A stretch of DNA of 47,051 nt from Bugula neritina (taxonomy: Eukaryota; Bryozoa; Gymnolaemata; Cheilostomatida; Bugulidae), in contig CAXIUT010000271.1 in the NCBI GenBank assembly GCA_964035545.1, positions 1 to 47,051 of the forward strand, written 5' to 3'. The notes below the pieces were generated by a model that was not told the DNA's origin, did not search any database, and saw nothing but the letters and a program-made list of their open reading frames with translations. Shown piece by piece: positions 1 to 11,676 of this stretch (its first letter is position 1; each line of letters opens with the position of its first letter). The translations under genes were made by a program, and so were the position numbers.

Positions 1-75
1 CCCAACCCCAACCCCAACCCCAACCCCAACCCCAACCCCAACCCCAACCCCAACCCCAACCCCAACCCCAACCCC
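1..75. repeat. Left telomere, (CCCCAA)n
   Basis: The window begins with about 12 uninterrupted CCCCAA units, the C-rich strand of a TTGGGG telomere, ending at CCCC before TATAAAAATG. The orientation (C-rich strand 5'->3' reading inward) is that of a left chromosome end. G4T2 repeats are typical of oligohymenophorean ciliates such as Tetrahymena. The first stop codon of a minus-strand gene lies only about 84 bp inside the repeat, so the subtelomere is very short. Confidence 0.97.
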
Positions 76-158
76 TATAAAAATGATTTTGAATAACATA
101 AATATTAATAGCCTTAATAATAGATATTTGATCGGTTGATATAATAAATAAAATAGCA

Positions 159-2927
159 TCAAATTTGATTTTCTGTATTGACAAGTTGAATATAGAATTC
201 TAGAGGGTCAAAAAAATTAAGTTAATTTTTGAACACATAATTTTTAGTAGTAAAAGTTTCCTTACTTGCTGTCTACTTACCCTCATATAAAAACAACTTT
301 GTACCCGAACTAAAACCAGTTGTCTTTCTTATCTGCACCAACTCAAGACTATCCGCTGACTACCTTATATCTTTTTCATTTTATTCATTTTTAGAATACA
401 ACTAGTTGGCTTTTGCTTTGAAGGAGGTTTCTCTTTTGAGGTTTGATAGCTCTTTTTATAGGGAGGCAACTTGACACAGAGCAGGTAGATCTGCTTATGA
501 TTCAAAGTTTATTATTTATATTTTTGAGGTTTTATGCTAGACTTATGAGATTAAATTTTTTAACTATTATATTTTTGATTATGGCTTAGGCTACAGTTAA
601 AGAGATGGTTCATCTAAATTGTAAGGCTACTGAGGTTAATCTATTTGAGGTTATTGAAGTTTATCAGTTTAAGTTTATAATTGAGGTTATTATTGAGGTT
701 GCAAAGGTTAATATAGTGGTTTTTCAGGCTAATTTATTTGTTAATGTTGAGGTTAATTAGATTGAACTGGTTCTATTTAACTTTAGTTCATAAATATTGG
801 AGAATGTTCTTTATTTTTTATTTATAGACATGGATCAACTATCTGTAATGATATATCTTATTATTGGTTTAAATTGATACTATTTTGTTATTATTCAACT
901 TTCTTTTATTGTATTTTAACATCTTTAACTTCTTCTACAAAACTATTATCTGTTTTGACTTTTATATTATCTACCATCTATTATTGAACTTTAGATTAGT
1001 TGTTTCTTTTAAAAGACTCCTATATATATTATTTTTATTTATTTTCTTCTTTTTGTTAATATTCTTCTTCTTTTTGTTATTAATTTTATTTCACTTATTC
1101 TTTTTAATTGATCTACTATTGTTCTACTTCATTTTTTTGAGAATACTATGAATTTATATGACTGGTTGGATCATGATTTTCATATTACTATTGCTAATGA
1201 ATAATTTATTTAGGTTATTCTTTTTGAATAAAGTTCACGTCTGCTGTTCCCATTGAAGAATATAGGTTAAATCCTGGAGTTTATACTGATTTCTATTAAT
1301 TATATTGCGATTACACTGATTATTTTAACTCTGTTCTCAATAACTAATCTTTCTATTCCAATTTATATTAATTAATCTACTCTTAATTTAAAGGCTACTT
1401 AGTAAATACTTACTATATTTGTTATTTTTAGATATTTACTTATTAATTATCTCTTTATTTTTACTATTTCGATGTTATGTATTATTATTTTATTTCTACT
1501 TTCTATTCTGATAGCTCCTGATGATGACTCGACGAACAAATAATTTAATTTTTGAGTGTTTATTCTTGATTAGACTAATCTTATTAGATAAGCATCTAAT
1601 TTCCAGATTTTTAAATTTTCATTGGAGAATTTATCTCCTGCACTCTCATCTAAGCACTTGCCGATAACAAATGATTATCGATCTCTCCAAATTAAAATTG
1701 ACTATTCTCACCTTCATCTCTGTTCTACTTCACTATCATATCTTTCGAACTCTATATCATCTCTTTACCTCTATAAGTCTACTAACTTTGATTCTATTGA
1801 CTCAACTACTGACTCTCGGTCACCTACATTATCTATCGTTAGAGCAAAGTAAAATGTTTGTCTGGAGGTGGTTGGAATAGCAACTACGGAGCCTTGTTAT
1901 CAAAATTTATTGACTACTGATCAGAACTTTATTCTTCATTTGGCTGTGAATTCAACACTACTATGTTAGGTCGATTAAGACTAGGTTCATTATTCAGACC
2001 AATATATGCGCTTTGGAACATACTTCCTTCTTATAATTTTTTAATACTCTAAGGATTATGCTGATCTTCTGCTATGATTTCAGATATACTTGATCCATCA
2101 TTGAACATGTTACTATTTAATCCTGATTGAGTCTATTGAAAATTATCAACCATACTCAGGTTACTTTCCACATTGGATCTTTTAAAAGGTAAATTTTGAG
2201 CAAGATTTATCTATTGTGAAGTATTTTTCTTTTTGAAGTTTGGCTTCAAATAGTCGCTTTCTTCTTTTTATTTATCCTATTTCGGAGATGATGGTTTAGA
2301 CGATCTAGGCAAATAATTTTAAAGACCATTGTCGATATCTTTATTAATTGGTTTTTAGATATTAGATTTATGGGTTTATTTTATTTTACGTTGATAGTAT
2401 TATCGTTTTTATCCATGCAATTCATCTTTGTCTTCGTGTAGACAATATATTTAACATTAGTTTTAGACATATTACTCAGCAAACGTCAAATTTCTATTAA
2501 GTTGTCTCCCAGTATACACCAAAAACATCTTAGACTTCTACTCTTCTTAAATATACCTCTAAATAAAATCTTTAACCAGTAAACTAGAAGCAATCGTATA
2601 TATTTCTGAAGGCTGATTATGTAGCCGACAGATAGTTATCTTTATCTATGAGGTTATGTTTCTTTTGTCAATCAGATGAAAAATACTACGATCTTCAAGT
2701 TACAAATCTGTTTATTATTCTATTTCTATTCCATTGTAGAAGAGTAGCTGTTCAGTTAGAGGCACTTTGAACCTTTTGCTGATTGCATTTGATATCTGTG
2801 ATAAATTGATAGAAGTAGATATATGAAGCAGAAGAGCCTGTTTCTTGCGATTGCGAATCAAGATGTCTTTTGTTTTGTTTTTCGGTTGTAGAGAAGTAGT
2901 GTACTATTTATTCGAATAAGTTGTCAT
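159..2927 (-). CDS. Protein with two N-terminal ubiquitin-like domains and a long acidic tail
   Basis: A 922-codon frame is open from ATG (minus strand) to TGA when TAA/TAG are Glu; no intron is needed. Residues about 21-87 look like a ubiquitin fold (STSINLSQISNAISKRFKV followed by LLFYNGIEIEEETDLELED), and residues about 95-164 like a second, more diverged one. From about residue 180 to 800 the protein is low-complexity, Glu/Lys/Ser-rich and probably disordered or coiled, with Pro-Gln-Glu stretches. The last about 60 residues look ordered again (aromatic-rich). Multi-UBL proteins commonly act as shuttles or scaffolds for ubiquitin machinery; the exact role is unknown. It ends about 84 bp from the telomere. 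The T-rich plus strand here yields only shadow frames. The in-frame upstream TGA is at 2997. Confidence 0.85.
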
Positions 2928-3271
2928 ATAGCTAATATATATAATAAAAATTAAATGAATTTCAATGAGATAGCGATCTAATTATATGAAATCGTATCAG
3001 AATTGTGTGTTTTGTCTCTGTGTGATGAACTGTAAAGTCATTTGCTGTTAGTGTTTGAGTTGTCCTAATACGTTTTTATATTTCTGTTTCAGTCGTTTTC
3101 TCTAATTGATAAATGCCTGCTCCTGATCCATTCTTTGCTATTACAACCTTCCCAGTAAAATTGAATATCTCTGAGATTGATACTTTTCTAGCTGTTTTCC
3201 TTATAACTGAGTCCATTTATTGACCAACTCCTTCCGCTCTAACTTAATCTGATTTATCTATATATCAATTA
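2928..3271. other. Intergenic, 344 bp
   Basis: AT-rich spacer between two minus-strand genes, so it holds the promoter of the double-UBL gene and the 3' flank of the next. No frame with coding character and no RNA gene were seen. Confidence 0.5.
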
Positions 3272-3909
3272 TCATACTACTTTCTTCTTCTACTTTCTTA
3301 TCAACATCAACTCTCCGATATTTCCCTACTACCTATGATACTATTCTTGCCGTTCTAACTCAAGTACTTGTCGACTAGGATGTCTTAGAGTATTACACTT
3401 CTTTCTCAACTTTTATCTGATAATATCTATCTACTCATTTTGTTGATCTTTGAATTGCTTTAGTTTATACTTCTGACCATCTTTGAACTTTTGGAAATAT
3501 CTGTTCCAGGCATTCTTGAAGAAACTTACTTCTCTTCGATATGCTTCATCGATTGATTCTTTTTATACTATGTGACTTCGATGTAGTTAGCTTTTTTGTG
3601 TTCGGGTGATTAGAGATCTCGTTCTACGTATTTTATTCTATATTTTTTGAGCAACTGTGTATCGCCCTGATTAGAGACAGTTATATTTTTGATTTTAAAG
3701 AGTCAAACTATGTTGATTGATAGATACAGTGATTATCTCAGAGAATGTGAACGTTTTGGTTTGAGGTTGGACTATTGATACGTGATGGTTCTGTTGAAGA
3801 AATGGTCATGCTATTTCTTTTTGGAGGTTGTGGGATGGCGAGTGGGTTCTTATTAATTTTTATTTTTGAGAGGATGCTAAGGAGTGGAATCGTCTGAACG
3901 ATTTTCCAT
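3272..3909 (-). CDS. Basic helical protein of unknown function, one 20-nt intron
   Basis: A 205-residue protein begins MENRSDDSTPEHPLKNKNEE. A 20-nt intron (minus strand, GTATCTATC...CATAG, plus positions 3708-3727) is required to continue in frame, and removal leaves a total divisible by three. The C-terminal half is charged and helical, with the aromatic stretch REVSFFKNAWNRYFQKFK and a Lys/Arg/Glu-rich end. I do not recognise the family. Without the intron, the alternative is a single-base frameshift near position 3800, which is less attractive because the intron has the size and GTA/TAG ends seen elsewhere in the window. Confidence 0.7.
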
Positions 3910-4273
3910 GAATCAATATATTTTATTCTAAACTCAAATACACTAAATAAATTTGGTCGTAAAAATGATATTTATCAATTGATGATTTACACTGCTTGAA
4001 ATATTAGAAAATGAGAATAGGAGGATGGAAGTTTATTAGTCTAGATAAAGAATAATTTATCCTCTTTAAAAATACGAATATTTATCCACGGTTTAACTAA
4101 GAGTTTTATTCAGTTAAAATTCTAAACAAATAAATGGCTTATAATGGTGATTTCCTCTTATCTCTGATAATGTTGTTTAAATATGTAATCAATAACCAGT
4201 TAATTTAAATGGAAATAGTTATTATAGTTTGAGATTAATATAATATTTAAAAAGTCAGAACAAAGCTTAAAAG
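3910..4273. other. Divergent intergenic, 364 bp
   Basis: Spacer between divergently transcribed genes, expected to carry both promoters. It is AT-rich with no distinct motif that I can defend and no long frame. Confidence 0.45.
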
Positions 4274-4888
4274 ATGAAAAGATAGTTCAAAGTAAAGACA
4301 AAGCTTAGCTACAGTCCAGGAAAGACACAATAAAATATCTATCACATTTCTACAAGATTGAAATAAAAAACGACTATTAACAGTGATAACGCAAATGATA
4401 AACCTATTTCCAAAAATAAAAGAAGCTGCTCAAAAAGAAACAATTCTAAAGGAAAGTTATTCAAAAATGCACATATTACAGGATAAAAATAAACCTTTCT
4501 TGTTTCAGATAAACAATATGGCATGAGCACTAATGGAACTGTTACCTCTGCCTCACTTAAAAATAGTTAGTCTATTGCTAATAACAAACTGATCTCTTCT
4601 TAAAAAATATATAGCCTTCAGAAAAGCCTATCCTAAAATAAACTTAATAAAGATATTCGGCGGACTATATCTGTTTCATATAAAGGAAAAACATAAAATT
4701 TTTAAACATAAAATAAACAAATGACAACTCTATCACGATTGATTTTAGAAGGAAAAGAATAAAATGATATTTCTTTTGAAATTATGTAAGAAAGCAGTAT
4801 ATTAGGATAAGAATAACATTGTATTTACATGGAATAATCTGCTTTATTCGAGGAGTTGATTACTCTAATAGTTAAGAAGGAGAAATGA
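4274..4888 (+). CDS. Hypothetical 204-aa Ser/Lys-rich protein
   Basis: Single open frame from ATG to TGA with 204 residues, no intron. It begins MKREFKVKTKLSYSPGKTQE. The first 130 residues are Ser/Asn/Lys-rich and probably disordered; the last 60 are richer in Glu and hydrophobics. No domain recognised. TAA/TAG occur throughout and must be sense codons. It is followed after 41 bp by another plus-strand gene. The start is the first in-frame ATG. Confidence 0.7.
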
Positions 4889-4929
4889 TTTTTTATTGAG
4901 TGATTATTTATTTTATTGTTGAAATAAAG

Positions 4930-5749
4930 ATGAAAAAAATTAGAAGAAGATTTACCATCGAATAACCATACCTAACATAAAAGAAAAGTCTTAGTAAAAT
5001 TAATCCATAGTAATTTACTTAAAAATTCAATCATCTTCTTGATAAAGTCTCCATTCAAAATAAGTATCTTTCAAGAGTAACACATTCTAATGTACATTTT
5101 GATTCTAATTTAGGTTAAAAATTTGAAAGAGTTAGAGGAGGCGAAAAAAGAGTTGAAAAAGATAGCATAGAATAAGAAAAATTAACCTTTTAATAATTTA
5201 GAATCACAAGAAATATTTGATTTGATGAAAACAAAAGTTAATTCATCATAGGTAGAATTATAGAAGTTGTTCAAGTAAGTATTATCAGCAAAAAAGGAAA
5301 TTAAACATTTGAAAGTTGTAATAGCTGATTTATAAAAAGAAAATAAGGTTCTAGAAAGATAAATACTTCAAAATAAACAGTAATAAATAAAATATTAACA
5401 ATAAATAAGAAATTAAGTTCATGGAGAGTTATTTTAAACCCATCTAGCTCATTTTTTAACTAAATCATCAAAAGTTGGATCATTTTTATATTAATTTTGT
5501 TACAATAAACATAAAAATAGATAGTATCATAATTTTATGGAACAACTTGATTAAAAAATAGACAAATAAATAAGAAAAAAATAATATATCGACAATAGAT
5601 CTACTATGCATAATATTTAATCAAAAATAAGTTCAAGTTTAGGAATCTATACCAATCGTAACTTTTATGTCAAAGAAAGGAAGACATCAAGAAGCAAAAC
5701 AGAACAAAAATAGACAGTTAGAAGTAGATCTAATCATGTTTTTGGATGA
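4930..5749 (+). CDS. Coiled-coil protein, one 22-nt intron
   Basis: Exon 1 is 4930-5091, the intron 5092-5113 (GTACATTTTG...TTTAG, 22 nt) and exon 2 5114-5749, together 265 residues. The intron contains a TGA that would stop the frame, so splicing is needed. Residues about 55-150 form a strongly charged coiled coil (Leu/Lys/Glu heptads around VKNLKELEEAKKELKKIAEN); the tail is basic and Ser/Arg-rich. Family not recognised; a cytoskeletal or basal-body scaffold would fit but is a guess. Its TGA is five bases from the ATG of the next gene. Confidence 0.75.
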
Positions 5750-5754
5750 TTTAT

Positions 5755-6959
5755 ATGAAATATTTAAATATGTAATAAGAACTTCTAAGTAAAATAATAG
5801 CTTTCAGGAAAGAACTACATCAATATCCTGAAATCTCTTTCAAAGAGTTCTAAACTCATAAAAAACTCAAAAACATGCTTCTCTCTTTTGGAATCTCTTA
5901 AGACTCAATCAAATAAGTCAGAAAAGATAATCAAGAACCAACTGGAATGATAGTAGATATCAAAGGAAAAGCTGAGCCTCAAGGAAAGACTTCTGTGTTG
6001 CTTTCAGAGCTGACATGGATGCTCTGTCAATGATTGAACTCAACTAAGATCTTCCCTATGTATCAAAGAATGTAGGTGCAGCTCATATGTGTGGTCATGA
6101 TGGTCATATGGCTTGTTTGATGGGATTTGTTCCTCTGTTTGTGAAATAACTAAACAAAATTCCAAGTAATAAAAAGGTTAGACTTTTATTTCAACCATCT
6201 GAAGAAGGTCCTTTACATGGAGCTGAGCTGATGATTAAATAAGGATGTCTTGAAGGAGTTAATGAAGTTTATGGTTTCCACAACTGGCCTGTTGGTAAAA
6301 TTGGAGATATTTGGTGCAAAGAAGGAGCAGTTATGAGTCAGATATCTATTTTGAAGATCAAAATTATCGGGAGGGAGGACATGGAAGTGCTCCTTAGAAC
6401 TTGAAAGTAGCTGTTTGGAAGGCAGTTGAGATATATCAGGAATTTCATGCTTATACTCAAAAGTTACATGCTTAAAACAGAAATTTTGCTTGCACTCTTC
6501 CTGTATTTCAAGCAGGAGAAAGGTTCAACGTTATAAGTGAACAGTGTAAATATTGAAGGTTCTCTGAGAACTTTTGATTTATAAACTAGAGATTTAATTC
6601 TTTCTAAAATGAGAGAGCTGTTATCAGCAGCAGAAAAGGAAGGTTTTAAAGTTGATTACCAATAAATATTATCATGCAAAAACGATAATAGTAAAAAAGA
6701 GGCAGAAAACATTCTGAGAGTTGGAAAGGCTTTTCTAGGAGAAGAAAATGTAGGAAATGGAACTTTACCATTTAAGGCTAGTGAAGATTTCGGTTGTTAT
6801 ACTGAACGTTGTCCTGGGGCATTTTTTTTCTTTTGCACAAAAGTCAAAGAAGATGAAGTATTTCTTCATAATCCCAGATTCAACTTCAAAGACTCAATAA
6901 TTGAAAAAGCCTCTCTTTTTTGGTTGAAACTAGCTCAAGACAGACTATCCAGTACCTGA
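5755..6959 (+). pseudogene. M20-family amidohydrolase, three frameshifts
   Basis: The protein matches the M20D amidohydrolase/aminoacylase family, metal-dependent hydrolases of N-acyl amino acids. Visible in order: FRKELHQYPEISFKEFET, FRADMDAL, the metal-binding AHMCGHDGHM, LLFQPSEEGP, the glycine/His dimerisation segment GGHGSAP, IEGSLRTFD and a C-terminal KASEDFG. MIK-TAA-GCLEGV fits Glu for TAA. The frame breaks near 5990 (one base missing), near 6372 (one base missing in a G run) and near 6535 (one base extra or two missing); none can be explained by a GT...TAG intron. Apart from these indels every conserved residue survives, so it is either a very young pseudogene or damaged by homopolymer errors in the assembly. 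No signal peptide is seen. Confidence 0.8.
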
Positions 6960-7009
6960 TAAAATAAAAAATAAATAAAACATATTTAGATATTGATTGT
7001 GTTATTAGA

Positions 7010-7687
7010 ATGTCATAACTGTCTGTCAAGTTGGTGATCGTAGGCGATGGAGCAGTTGGAAAGACATCAATTCTATACAGGTATATTGATAGTAAAAACA
7101 TAGATATTCACAAAATAGATTTCCTACAGAGTACATGCCAACTATCTTCTAAAATTCTATCATCAATGTCAAAATTGAAGACAAATCGATCAACCTGGGT
7201 CTATGGTATATTTATATCTATAGAATAGGGATACTGCTGGACAAGAGTAGTTTTCTAAGCTTAGGCCACTGGCTTATACTAATGTCGATATGTTTATGCT
7301 GACTTTTTCAGTTGATGATCGGAAGTCATTTGCCAATGTATTTAAAAAGGTAAATAAATGATTAAACCAGGTAAAATATATCAAATATAGTGGTACCCCT
7401 AAGTGAGTTCAGTGGATCCTTAGGCTTTGATCATGATTGTAGGAAATAAAGTCGATTTGAGGGATAGAAATATCGATAATCCTTCATTTGTTAAGTAGGA
7501 TTAAGTCAGATAATATATGTCAAATAATAAAATCAATTGTCTATATTACGAATGTAGTGCTCTTACTCGATAAGGCATAGTCTAGATGTTCAAAGGTGGG
7601 TTGTTAGAGTTGCTTAATACTAGAACATTAAAAAATACATCAGGTAGTGACAATTGTTCTTTGTGTCCAGGTTGTCAGTTGATTTGA
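7010..7687 (+). CDS. Rho-family small GTPase, three mini-introns
   Basis: A 196-residue GTPase is made from four exons; introns are 7081-7103 (23 nt), 7206-7228 (23 nt) and 7350-7390 (41 nt), each GTA...TAG and each restoring conserved sequence. Visible: P-loop GDGAVGKT, switch I PTEYMPTIFEN, switch II WDTAGQEEF followed by SKLRPLAY (a Rho hallmark), WYPEV, GNKVDLR, ECSAL, and C-terminal CQLI, a CaaX box ending in Ile, pointing to prenylation. The Glu residues in PTIFEN, GQEEF and WYPEV are written TAA, TAG and TAA, positions where Rho proteins have Glu/Asp and not Gln. Expected role: membrane-tethered molecular switch for actin or vesicle dynamics. It converges on the RBR gene 47 bp away. 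Confidence 0.92.
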
Positions 7688-7734
7688 CTATCTTTATATT
7701 CAATTCTAAATATATTAAATAAAAATATCGAATA

Positions 7735-8906
7735 TCAGAGATCACTTAGATCACTCTACAACTCGTCATAAATAAAAGGCTAATTTTAGTAAGGTTCTTC
7801 TTATGTAATACAACCCATTAGAGAACAAAATACCATGCAATATTACTTGATTAGTTGAGTACATATATATAGACAATAGAAAAAGCCTACTACTATCCCA
7901 ATTATACCACCAATCACCATCAACAAAGGATATATAATACAAGTACAACAGCATATATCCTGCATACATTGATTGTTTGAAATCAGTTGAATAGGTCCAC
8001 AAAAAAAGCAAACAATAAAGCAAACAACAGTTCCTATAGCCACAAAGACAACCAAACCAACCATAAAGATAGGAAACCCAATGATCGCCAAAATAAAAAA
8101 AAGAATTCTTTTCCAACAAGGAATATCAATAAAATGATTCCTACATACTAACAGTATTACCTAAAGAAGTTACGATGAAAAACCTCTCCGCACTAATAAT
8201 GCTAATCCCCCCAATCACTGAGACAGGCATAGCAAAATTAGTGACCACAGCGACAAGTCATATGATTACATCCTTAGATTTTTTATATAAATAACTTACA
8301 TTTAGGACATCTTTTCCAATCTTTGAAGTTTTATTGAAAATTTTTATCACAAGCACCTTCATGCTAAGGCAACTGACATTCTTTACAAAATTTTACTCTA
8401 CATTTATTACATTAGTATTTACTATTTGTAGAATCAATGATTCCCTAGCAATCTTCAGTAGGACATAACCTCAAATTAGGATTATTGATAGTTTGTTTCC
8501 ACAGCATCAATCTTTTATACTTTTATTTGGTATTTGCTGGCAATCTTTTAAAAACACCACTTTCTGTTGAAATAACAACAAAACATCCTTATTCCGGACA
8601 AATAACATCTTCCATCACATCGATTTTATATATACAATATTTTTGTAAACATTCTATGCAAAACAAATGAACACAAGCATTGATACTATCCATTTCTTAT
8701 TTTTAGTAGCTCTATTCACATAAACTACATATCATGTTATTTTTAGTACTTCTTCTTTGAATAAATTATGGAATAGTAAATGGGTTTTGCTCTTCATTGC
8801 TTTTTCTTAGAAAAGATGTACGAACCACTGATGGTAATTTCAAGGGATTATTTCCTTATTTTGGGCTAGTTGATTTATATGTGTTCAAGACAGTAGGTAT
8901 GCTCAT
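7735..8906 (-). CDS. RBR (RING-IBR-RING) E3 ubiquitin ligase with C-terminal membrane segments
   Basis: 383 residues, with one 20-nt intron (plus 8141-8160) just before the membrane part. RING1 lies at about 59-108 (MICSLCEE...CVHLFCIECL...CPEEGC), the IBR at about 146-187 and RING2 at about 199-240 (KRCPKCKLFIEKIEGCNHMT). The cysteine in EGCNHM (residue 213) is the expected thioester-forming catalytic residue of the family. The two Glu in IEKIEG are both TAA, strong evidence for the code. Residues 260-295 and 315-343 are hydrophobic helices, as in the RNF19/RNF144-type membrane RBR ligases, followed by an acidic tail. It probably ubiquitinates substrates at an organelle membrane. The start is an ATG giving a basic, disordered N-terminus; no better upstream ATG was found. 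Confidence 0.93.
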
Positions 8907-8995
8907 TTGCCTATTATTATGATAAACTTAATCTTGCATTTATAATTGATATAAATTTTGAAGATAAATATATTTTATAATAAATCCTACAATAT

Positions 8996-10071
8996 ATGAA
9001 AATATTGATCTTTTGCTTGCTGATTTGTTGGAGTCTAGCTACCATGGTCCCCCATGTTGGCCCTATTGAAGCTCATAAACCTAGAATCTACAAGATGGAT
9101 TTGGATGTGTCTCCTGAATAGAGATGGAGACCCATTGCCAAAGATTACGCAGAACCTATTTAAAGATTTATGGAGTATCTTGATTTGCTACCTATACCTA
9201 AAGGTTTCTACGATGGAGTTTAATGGTTTGCTAGAAATTAATTCAAATATCAAGATTTTGTTAAAGAAATCGATGCATGGCTAAAGTAAGTGGCTATCCT
9301 TTTGAAAAAATATTTTTCTTCAACTTCTTCTATGAATTTTCAACGGTTCCTCTATGCACTGGCTTTGTCATAAGAAATAAAGAAGGAACTATAATGCATG
9401 GCCGCAACCTTGACTTCTAATTATGGTAGATTCTATCTAAATTGTTAGTGACACTCGATTACTACAAAGATGGTAAACTTATCTACTCATCTGATTCGAT
9501 AGCAGGTAGTATATTTGCTTTGACTGGAGTTAGATATGGAGCATTTTCTGTCAATGTCGACACTAGAGGGTCAAAAAGTTTATAAGATAACCTTATAAGT
9601 GTTATTAAGAATAATGCTATTCCTACTTGTTGGCTTTTGAGGAAGGTTCTATAGGAAGAGACCACATATGCTGCTGCTAACCTTAGGCTGAGAAGTGAGA
9701 ATATATCAGCACCTGTTTACTATATTGTAGCTGGGTTGTAAAAGAATTAAGGAATGGTTATCGAAAGAGATTTCTACTCAGTTAATGCTTATTATGAATT
9801 ATCAGATACTAGGTGGTTTTTGGTGCAGACTAATTACGATAGAGATCAACCTGAACCAGTATATGATCAGAGGAGAATTCCAATGGAGAGGAGAATAGCA
9901 TAGATAGGACAGGACTTTTCGGTTGATACTGTGTTGAAGGAGATGATGATTTGGCCTAACTTCAACATAGCAACTATAATGACAGCAGTAATGGTTCCTG
10001 GAAAGAGTTATCATAATACCACTTCTTGGTATGGAGATAATCCTACTGAAAAACAGTTGACAACTCAATGA
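8996..10071 (+). CDS. Acid ceramidase / NAAA-like N-terminal-nucleophile amidase, one frameshift
   Basis: It begins with a signal peptide (MKILIFCLLICWSLATMVPH) and DLDVSPEERW, like the short alpha-subunit of acid ceramidase. The catalytic core starts at PLCTGFVIRNKEG, where the cysteine is the nucleophile exposed by autocleavage in this family, followed by MHGRNLDFELW, SSDSIAGSIFALTG, APVYYIVAGL and VQTNYDRDQPEP. The product should be a lysosomal or secreted hydrolase of ceramides or fatty-acid amides. One base is missing near 9283 (between IDAWLK and VSGYPFEK), and no intron explains it, so the gene is broken as written, or an A-run has lost a base in the assembly. Frame 2 carries the prosegment and frame 1 the rest, through TGA at 10069. 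Confidence 0.85.
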
Positions 10072-10271
10072 TGAACAGCAAATAGATCTAAGTCTTTATT
10101 AATGAAATTTATAAAGAATATTCAATATTTTCTAGATTGTATTTTTTGGACTCGTGATTATTAATTTGTTTTTTTGAATAAAAAATAATAAAAATGTTGG
10201 AGGGTTATTTATAAATTATGATATTTGAATATATGATGTTTTATATTTATTTGAGATTTAAGAAGAACATC

Positions 10272-11498
10272 ATGAAAAACATCTTACTACTACTGCTAGT
10301 TTTGCTTTCTCTGACAGCTTGTGACAATAAGATACTCTCCTGGAACAGAACTCTCTTGAAACCTGTCGAAAAACTTACTCCTTCAGACATGTTACTCAGT
10401 ACTTACTTCGATGTGAATGTTGGAAAATCTACTATCTCATAGATATTAAAATAAAAGAGAAAAAATTTACTCAGTATATCAGATGGAACAAAATCAAACT
10501 ATACTAAAAGAATTTACTTATTGTTTGACTCTTAAAATTTTTTTCCAAAGTTAAAATACTAAAGTGTGTTTGAGAAGGAAAACTTTCAGTAAAAGTTTCT
10601 CTAAATAAAGCTTTAGCTGATAAACTAAACTGACAACAGAAGTATTTCAGTTAAGAAGAGTAGTTAAAACTATTCCATTGCGTATACCTTTGATGAACTT
10701 ATAATTAAGAGTTAAAGTCTATAACTGTTTGTAAAACTTGAAGAAAGCAAAATGGGTATTGAAATGTCTAATGCAACAACTATTTCTTTGGTTTAAATTT
10801 CTATTCTGTTTGTAAAGGTAATTATTATTTTATCTCTTCATATTTTAAATTTCAATGAGGGAATATAAGATTATTTTGAAATTTAAAAATAATTTATCTA
10901 CAGTCTGATTATCCTTCAGGTAAGTTGGTTCAAATTCTTTTTATAAATTTATAAATTACCAAGATAAATTTTAAATTAGAATATTATCTAAACTTTTTTT
11001 ATAATATTCTAAATTATTTTTCTCTTTCTTTCGGCTGCTTTTTATCTTTGTAAATCATTCTAAGATAAAAGATAATCGAAAACACCATTATGGCTATACC
11101 TTATCATTGCAATAACATTATATGATTTCAATGCTATTACTTTTACTATTTATACGGGTTGTATCTTGCTTAAGTAAAAATCTTAACTTCATGAAGTTTA
11201 ATAAAATAAATTAATATTGATTATCAAATCTGTGGTAATGATTTTGATCTTGGTGCCTTTCCAATTACAATGCATTTATGTAAAAGATTTTCCTAATATT
11301 GTCCCTTATCAATTCTAGTAAATACCAGTTAATGTGACATAAATATCAGCTTTCTTCATGGCCATTATCTATTTATGTGCTTTATGTATAATTTGGAATA
11401 CTTTCATTGGAGAAAGTACAATAGTAAATAGATTTAAAGATGCCATAAAAGAGAGATTTTAGCAGATAAAATCATCAGAATAATAAATACAAATATGA
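10272..11498 (+). CDS. Secreted/multi-pass membrane protein of unknown family
   Basis: Open for 408 codons without a TGA. The chosen ATG gives a clear signal peptide (MKNILLLLLVLLSLTACDNK); an in-frame ATG 54 bp upstream would add a poorer N-terminus. Residues about 20-165 form an extracellular-type domain with possible N-glycosylation sites; then come several hydrophobic helices (for example around PLWLYLIIAITLYDF, LILIIKSVVMILILVPF and ISAFFMAIIYLCALCIIW) and a charged tail. The topology resembles a receptor with a luminal ectodomain and bundled helices, but I cannot name it. The very AT-rich stretch 10815-11020 may hide in-frame mini-introns. Confidence 0.65.
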
Positions 11499-11676
11499 AT
11501 CCAGCAAAGAAAACTCATAAAATAATGATCTCTTCATCATTATCTTTTATATTACATTTGCAATAATATAAATAAAATTATTCTTTTTAAGATAAAAGAT
11601 TTTTTTATACTTGATTATCTTTTATCTTTTATATCTCTTTATTAGATATATTTATCAAAGAATTATTAGATAGGAT

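Noticed and set aside
885-1151. Small Phe/Leu-rich frame on the plus strand
   Set aside because: Complement of a Glu/Lys-rich coding stretch (TTC, TTT, TTA opposite GAA, AAA, TAA); an antisense shadow.
2280-2560. Plus-strand stretch reading like a reverse-transcriptase YVDD box (FYVDSIIVF)
   Set aside because: It is a shadow of the minus-strand double-UBL gene, which is open for 922 codons there; upstream and downstream plus-strand frames carry no supporting RT motifs.
8090-8110. Apparent frameshift in the RBR gene at a T run
   Set aside because: Recounting the run gives eight bases, and the frame continues without a break once the 20-nt intron is removed.
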